In this document: piece by piece, positions 57,800 through 64,000 of the stretch
Numbering within the stretch: the first letter of the stretch is position 1
Layout of the letters: each line of letters begins with the position of its first letter
Origin: Axinella damicornis
Lineage: Eukaryota > Porifera > Demospongiae > Axinellida > Axinellidae
Direction: 5' to 3'
Assembly (NCBI GenBank): GCA_963931865.1
Contig: OZ007513.1
Span: 4,690,098 to 4,754,097 of the forward strand
Length of the DNA: 64,000 bases
Notes under the pieces: model-generated
The model's database searches: none
Seen by the model: the letters and a program-made list of their open reading frames with translations, nothing else
What the model was told of the DNA's origin: nothing
Position numbers and translations under genes: made by a program

Positions 57800-60700
57800 A
57801 TGGCGAAGAGCTTCTCTTCATCTGACCAGGAAGACATCCGGAGACAATTTGATCAGGTACGTGTGCGAAGCAACTCAAATATTAAGTGGGACGATATCTG
57901 TTCTTGATCTCAGGCTTGGGTTCAAACAGTGAACATTAACCCTGATTGTATAACTCCCTGTACCGTCATTGGAGCCTGCCTGTAGTAGACAGACATCTAT
58001 TGATACTTTGGTGATGCTGAGATATACATCTAGCAAGGCATCTATGTAATGTGATATTCTTGAGTTGTGATGTACCATGGTAGGAGTGATCATTGATCTA
58101 TAGAACCTCCATAAGGTACATATGGTTGACAAAGTGTGCACCTAAGTGACCACAGCGTGAAGTAGTCTGTCTCCAATTATTGTTGGCAGTATAGAACTGC
58201 TGTTAATATGACGACCATTCAAGAATGAGTAACCGTAGATACTACAAATGCCACTGATGCCTGGTCTGATTTCCATAACCCATCTCTGTGGGTGCAGTGA
58301 GTTAAGTAAATGTGTGATCATTTACTGACTGCCAAATACCAGTCTTTGACAGGTTATTAATGCAGTCAAAGATCTAGCTACTTAATGAGGTCAAAGACAG
58401 AGACCTGACTAGTGTGCACTGTGGTTTGTTTCCTCCTTGGCTGACTTCCTACCACTCTACTCTCTCCCAGTTTGATGCTGATGGGAATGGCCACATCACA
58501 GCAGCTGAGATTGGGGTGCTGATGAAGGCACTGGGAGAGGATGTGCCAGGGTACAAGATCCGTGACATGATCCGGGAGGTTGATCTGGATGAAAATGGAA
58601 CTGTGGAGTTTAACGAGTTTTTGGAGGTGCGTTAACGTGCTAATTCAATGTGGGGACGACATTAAATGGATGAATATGGCTCTTTATGTTACATGTAGGC
58701 GCTATACGAAGTAGAATCTGATGCTTTTCTGTATTTTCTGTGGCTCCAAAGTGGACTGCATGTATACTGGTGAAAGGCTTAAAATCCAGAGTATTGAGTT
58801 ATACTGTGCAAATTCAGCCAACTCACAAGACTATTTATTAACGTGGCGACATTAATTGCTACGTACTTCTCGTCCGTCCAGTCCAGTTTTCTCTCTATGC
58901 CCCCATTTTGGGTATTGCATTTGTGCAGTTTACTATGAAGTTTTTATTGGAACTAGGGCTGCTAAGAGCAAACTTTCGTACTGTAGGGTTGTGGTGCATA
59001 TGCATGCAAACCGGCACAGTGAGAGAACGCGGTAGTTTTATCTGATTTTCCTCACAACATTACTGATCTGTGAGTAAGGCTGAAGTTTTCTGTTCACGGT
59101 ATATGCACAACGTGGAGCCATTGCAAACAAGTGACCTTCATGACTATCATTGAGCTCTGATGAATGCCCTAGCCTCGTTCCCAGACCGTCTCACCGTTTG
59201 TCACTTGCAGTACTATGACACATTCATCTTGTATAGCTCAGGGGCGTGTTTCTGGACCCGAGAAACTATGCCAAGACTGCGCCATGCCTGATGTCAACCG
59301 CTCAGTTACTTGCGGTTTTCCAAAAATGTGCCATTCCTCCACACATCCACCCAACATCCATGTACGTCACTGCACGTGATGAGTTTTAACATTCCTTCCC
59401 CTGCGTTAGTACTAGAAGTGACAAACGCTGAGGTGAGAAGGCCTGGGAACAAGGCTAGAATGCCCCACCTTCTAATCCCCACGATTATAATAATCATTGA
59501 TCACCAACATCTACAATGTATGTGTATATCGAGGGGCAACCGCATTCCTGGTAGCGCAAGCCTGCTTGTTCCAATTAATGCACATGTCATGTGAGGACCA
59601 TGCTCAAGTTGATTGAGTCAGCAGTGGCGGCCGAAGGGAAGACAATAAATTATTACAGCACTCACAACCTCGCCAGCACGGTGAGTTTGGGCATGTAAGC
59701 ATCAATGAAGCACAGCGACCAAGACCAGTGTAGTCGGAACCTTTGTGAGAGCTGTACTGGCAACGAAAGTCAAAGAGAACACTCGAGCAATGGCGGCCGA
59801 CGGCAAGTGCTAGTATCTCCACCACACCAAGAATTTACTGTTGGGACAGTGCATGATAGTGATCACGCCGGTGTAGTCAGAATCTTGGTACGCCATTCTT
59901 ATCACTTGAACTTTATATTATGCGGCACAATTTTTCCACTACCAGGAGTGTAATAACAGACAAGAATTCTAAAAACTTTCTCCCAAGAATTAAAAGGGAT
60001 TTAGTGATGGCCTGTCATGCTGAGGTGAGGTTTATGTCTGGAATTTCTATTATAGCTATTCATGTCATGCTCCACCTCTCAATGAATCATGGGAAAATGC
60101 CATTACCCATCCTCAGTCCCATCCCTAAACTTAAGAATGGGATGCGGGTATTGCCATCTCCCGTTGTTCTAAGAGTTGGAGTAAGACAGGGCATCGCTAA
60201 ATCAAACTTTTTACCGCATTCTTTGCATATTGACAAGTGCACACCGATAGGCCAACACATCTGAACTGTGGTGAGCATATTAGTTTTTGTGACCATAGTG
60301 TTATGAAAAATCATCGCGAATGTACTGCCAAACTATCTTTTTCTTTCTGTTTTCAACACTAAACAGCAGCAAGCAGTATGTTGGTTTATCACAGTTTTGA
60401 ATCCCTGACCACAAAGCGCTTCAGCATAGCTTCACTTTGAATGCCATTATATGAATGCCAAATGGTTACATAGCAACAGAATGTAGCCATTATTCAAATC
60501 GCTGAATTAAGAAATACTGAAATACTGTCAGGGGAGCAGCTTGTTAAATGGAGCACACACTGTGTGTTGTAAGTCTAACGAGGCTAAAAGGATGGCAACC
60601 AAGGTAAACTCCTAATAAAGCACATTTGTACTTGGCTGATTAGCCCGTCGAGAATGTCCAAGGTCTGTATGGGGTGTTCCACGTCTTCGTGGCTGGGTTT

Positions 60701-61137
60701 GTTGTCATCCACCCAGAGAAGGGTTGGCTTGGTGTTGAGTGAGACACGAACAAGCAGGAGAGGAGCCTCGTGGTTCTCCTGTGATATTGGGCCTGTAGGG
60801 AATACAACAGTAAGCTTTGCTGACATGTACTGGACCAGAGAATCAGCAGACCAGCAATGTAGTGGAGCGTCAACCATGTTGCAAGTGATCAACACTGAGT
60901 CACAATGTCACACTTCAGCACTGTCCAGGTGAGGGCGGACGAGAAGCTGCTTGTTTGATACGCTGTCATTGCACGCTCTCTGGTTTGAGGACATAGTCAC
61001 TTTCAATTCCTTTGTCACTATCAAGTACGTTATCACTGAGAAGTGAGAATTCCCAAATGGCGGATGATAAGTGGAAAATTGGTGTTGGACCTTGTCTGAT
61101 GTTTTCTGGACACATCATCTGATCACTTTGTCTCTAG

Positions 61138-61171
<34 letters not shown>

Positions 61172-61327
61172 TGAATCTTTGCTACCCCCTTAATTTGCCA
61201 CTATGATGTTGTCCCCCCCAGAATGATTTCTCAATGAAACATTGACATTGTAAGTGCTATGCATATGCTGCCCTCATTTCACCTTTACTTTAATCCCCCC
61301 GCACACATTCCATCTCATCCCCCCCCC

Positions 61328-61358
<31 letters not shown>

Positions 61359-62729
61359 AGATGTACAGCAAGGTGAAGAAGGGGAAGGTCACCTTCAAGC
61401 TTGCAGACACAGCTGAGAAGGCCAAGAAGCTTGTGACAGTAGGAGGCCTTTCAGAGGCTTCAGCTGAGGGAACCACACACACCTTCTCCGAAGAGGAGAA
61501 GATTGCGTTTGTTGACTGGATCAACTACCAGCTGGAAGATGATGCGGATGTGAAGAGGTCACTTCCCATATCAGAGGAAGGGGATGGGCTGTTCACTGCT
61601 GTCTATGATGGCATTGTCCTTTGGTGAGTTGGCTCTCACTACTACCTCTGTACAGGAATCACTCAGCATTGTGCAGCTGCATGAGTAAACATGTGGCATT
61701 CTAGTGGGCGAGACCCTGGACTAGTCTGTCTTCTTAATCATCCCCCAGGGTACTAATGCAGTTCAAGCCATAATCGAACAGCCCATGAAAGGGGCCGCTT
61801 GATAAAACTGCTGCTTGGAATCACCTCTGAGTGCTACTTGGCAAGGATTTTCCACTTAGCCATCACAAACAGCTACATGCCCTGTACCTGCCATGTCAAT
61901 TTGAAAGCCTCCAGTAATCTGCCAAGTGTCGCCAGGCCCTCTTTTGTAGTACAAGCCTTCAAGGCTATGCATATGCCATCTGTAATGGTAGTGGTAGCAT
62001 AGATACTACACAGAAGGGTTTGGGAATGTGGTGCAAAAATTTCACATACACGGGTACTACATACATGTACGTCATTTTGTTTAAAAGCTGATGAAAATCT
62101 GTGGTGACTGCTGTTACTCTGTACTCTGACACTGGGTGGGGTGTTTTGCCCTCAAAAAGTAAGTTGGATTATCGCACTCATATCAGGCCATCACAAACCA
62201 AAACGAGCATGTGATCAGCAAAATGACGTATAAAGTACCCGTGAACGTTTTGCCCATTTCTAACCCCTTCTACATAGTTCTGTTTTCTATGGTGGTAGTG
62301 ACCGGCTACAGTGTATGTACCTGCACATGAATTCATGCATGCTAGTACACGCCGATGGGATCACATGCTTTGCCAGTTCGCCCGAGAACAAGTTCTGTTT
62401 ATTTTGAAAATACAAAGAAACACAAGTTGTGTGCACTATACAATGTTATCCGCTCTGCATGTACACCCACCTACCATAACATGTGCATCCAATACACCGA
62501 CATGATCCATGCACACCGCAGCAAGCTGATCAACACCTCAGTGCAGCACACAGTGGACGAGAGAGCGATCAACAAAGGGAAGCTCAACACCTTCACCATT
62601 CACGAGAACCAAACCCTCGCTCTCAACTCAGCTTCGTCCATCGGCTGCAACATCATTAACATTGGGCCACAGGACATCATGGATGCCAAGCCCCATCTTA
62701 TCCTTGGTCTGCTGTGGCAGGTCATCAAG
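57800..62729 (+). CDS. Plastin/fimbrin, 5' part (gene continues past window)
   Basis: Four exons join in frame: 57800-57856, 58471-58626, 61361-61623 and 62522-62729. Exon 2 carries two EF-hand loops with good calcium ligands, [12 protein letters not shown] and [12 protein letters not shown]. Exons 3 and 4 start the first calponin-homology domain: [26 protein letters not shown]-type [10 protein letters not shown] and [14 protein letters not shown]. Plastins cross-link actin filaments through four such domains, under calcium control by the EF hands. Only the first ~228 of about 630 residues fall here. The ATG at 57800 is the first in frame and gives a short N-terminus before the first EF hand. 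Confidence 0.88.
59170..59457. mobile_element. 288-bp TAGCCTCG-family element in plastin intron 2
   Basis: TAGCCTCGTTCCCAGACC and CCTGGGAACAAGGCTA ends are flanked by GAATGCCC on both sides. It has no coding content. Confidence 0.75.
60632..60792 (-). CDS. Exon-like segment antisense within plastin intron 2
   Basis: A strong acceptor (TTCCCTACAG) precedes about 53 open codons reading [18 protein letters not shown] and [15 protein letters not shown]. The segment ends at a GTACAA donor. The composition looks protein-like but I recognise no family. It could be a nested gene's exon or a relic. Confidence 0.3.
61138..61170. repeat. C33 homopolymer
   Basis: Uninterrupted cytosines in plastin intron 2. 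Confidence 0.9.
61321..61360 (+). promoter_or_regulatory. C24(CA) polypyrimidine tract at the plastin exon 3 acceptor
   Basis: About 24 C followed by CA repeats run straight into the CAG acceptor before exon 3. Confidence 0.8.
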
Positions 62730-63100
62730 GTATGGGCCTAGGATTGAGTGTGTGTGTGGGCGGAGTGTGTGTACAGGGACGCCAAGCCCCACCTTATCCT
62801 CGGTCTGCTTGGGCAGGTCATCAATGGTTGAGTGTGTGTGGGCGGGGTTCCAAGCCCCATCTTATCCTCGGTCTGCTGTGGCAGGTCATCAAGGTGTGGA
62901 CATAGGGTTGAGTGTGTGTGGGCAGAGGGTGCGTACAGGGATGCCAGTCCCACCTTATCCTTGGTCTGCTTGGGCAGGTCATCAAGGGTTGAGTGTGTGT
63001 GGGCGGGGTTCCAAACCCCATCTTATCCTTGGCCTGCTGTGGCAGGTCATCAAGGTGTGGACATAGGATTGAGTGTGTGTGGGCGGAGAGTGCATACATG
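62682..63100 (+). repeat. Tandem repeats of the plastin exon 4 3' end and its splice donor
   Basis: The last ~48 coding bases of exon 4 plus the first intron bases recur four more times, starting near 62778, 62850, 62939 and 63010. Spacing alternates between about 90 and 72 bp, so the higher-order unit is about 161 bp. Copies 3 and 5 keep CATCAAGGTGTGG, close to the true donor; copies 2 and 4 are altered. Confidence 0.9.
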
Positions 63101-64000
63101 TACATGTGCAGTCTGCAGGAGGTAGAGGGGTGCTCCTCCCCCCTTTCCTTGGCCTATTATCCTTTGACGTGGTCATTGGAATACATTAAGATCTGCTCAT
63201 TTTTCACTCCCCTTTCCTGGCAGTTTTGTGGGAAACACTGCATATGTAGACCTGCTAGTGTCAGTACTAACGTTAGTACTTCAGTTAATGTTAAGGAAAA
63301 CCTTTAGTGTACCCTTAGCACTGGTGGGAGATGGATGATAGCATGGGTTTGCAAAAGTTTATTGTATGTGTTTTCTGATGTGAGGATTCGGCTTACGAGA
63401 TGGGAAGATGCCATGCCAGTTGGCATCCATACTGGCTGATGCCAAGCAGGTACTGGCTGATGCCAAGCAGTGGTGAGCCATCCAAGGCATTGAATTCCTT
63501 GGGTGACTATAATTTGATATTCTTGACCAGTGAGATGACTATATATGGTCAAAACGTTAGCAGTGCTGCAGCTGCCATGCTGTCACTATAGTTGCTATTG
63601 AAAGGTTTTGTTTGTACTGTTTCTGCCCTTGTTTGGCCATTGTATACATTGACAGGAAAGCGCTGTAGTGAATGCTTATAGTTCTGTCCATTCATGCTCA
63701 TGTTTCGGTATCCCTTATTCAGAAGCCAAATCTGTTCCTCTCTAAAATCACCTTGACAGTGATTGCAAGGGCTCTGTGTGATTGAAAATGCCTTCGTAAG
63801 TAGCATCCTTATAAGTCGTCCTTGCTGCACTCAAATGCTGCATCGTCGGGGGCCTTGGCAGCAAGGACGAACGACTAAGGAATTTCCTAACGGCTGGTAT
63901 ATAGTTAGCACGACTAATCCAGTACTAATTTTGGAATGAGAGAATGTCACCGCAAGCTTTACACAGCACAAATCATGTGACAGCAGTTACATCACTGACA
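63101..64000. other. Plastin intron, nothing recognised
   Basis: No coding exon or known repeat could be supported before the window ends. Confidence 0.5.

Noticed and set aside
62662..63125. ORFs across the repeated plastin junction
   Set aside because: They are out of frame with plastin and are generated by the tandem repeat. Only the first copy is a real exon end.

Overview
The window is eukaryotic, animal-like nuclear DNA. Genes are split by short GT-AG introns, repeats are abundant, and two multi-exon actin-regulator genes can be read exon by exon. A demosponge is the most likely source. That is an inference from a Death-domain protein of a type I associate with sponge genomes, very short introns, SAM/SWIM/Death fragments and dense small inverted-repeat elements. 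No species can be named from the sequence.

Layout. 1-6744: 3.86 near-identical copies of a 1749-bp satellite. 7.5-9.8 kb: a Death-domain gene on the minus strand. 10-17 kb: segmental duplications and the first of three short intronless genes whose product resembles bacterial and archaeal PaREP1-family proteins (13357-13791). 18-24 kb: a 9-bp minisatellite family in three arrays, a TTAGGG-like block, a LINE reverse-transcriptase relic and a SAM-domain reading frame. 24-35 kb: the second and third PaREP1-like genes (24874-25266 and 34230-34628), broken SWIM zinc-finger copies, a long CCCT tract and several fold-back elements. 35-41 kb: more inverted-repeat elements and duplicated blocks. 41154-52981 (minus): a complete EPS8-like gene. 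I reconstructed 23 coding exons that keep frame throughout (4389 coding bases, 1462 residues). 57800 onward (plus): the 5' part of a plastin/fimbrin gene, which runs past the window end.

The two clear cellular genes, EPS8-like and plastin, are transcribed divergently from about 4.8 kb apart. In other animals both products act on actin bundles in microvilli. The PaREP1-like genes look like prokaryote-derived genes that were acquired and then amplified. Each has an arginine-rich, acid-free leader resembling a mitochondrial presequence. A fold-back element with arms made of GGACTCT/GGACTGG repeats sits in the promoter of the second copy. It has a 9-bp target duplication, and the third copy keeps the uninterrupted site.

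Much of the rest is non-autonomous DNA transposons in at least two families, both with about 9-bp target duplications, plus blocks copied from the 3' part of the EPS8-like gene.
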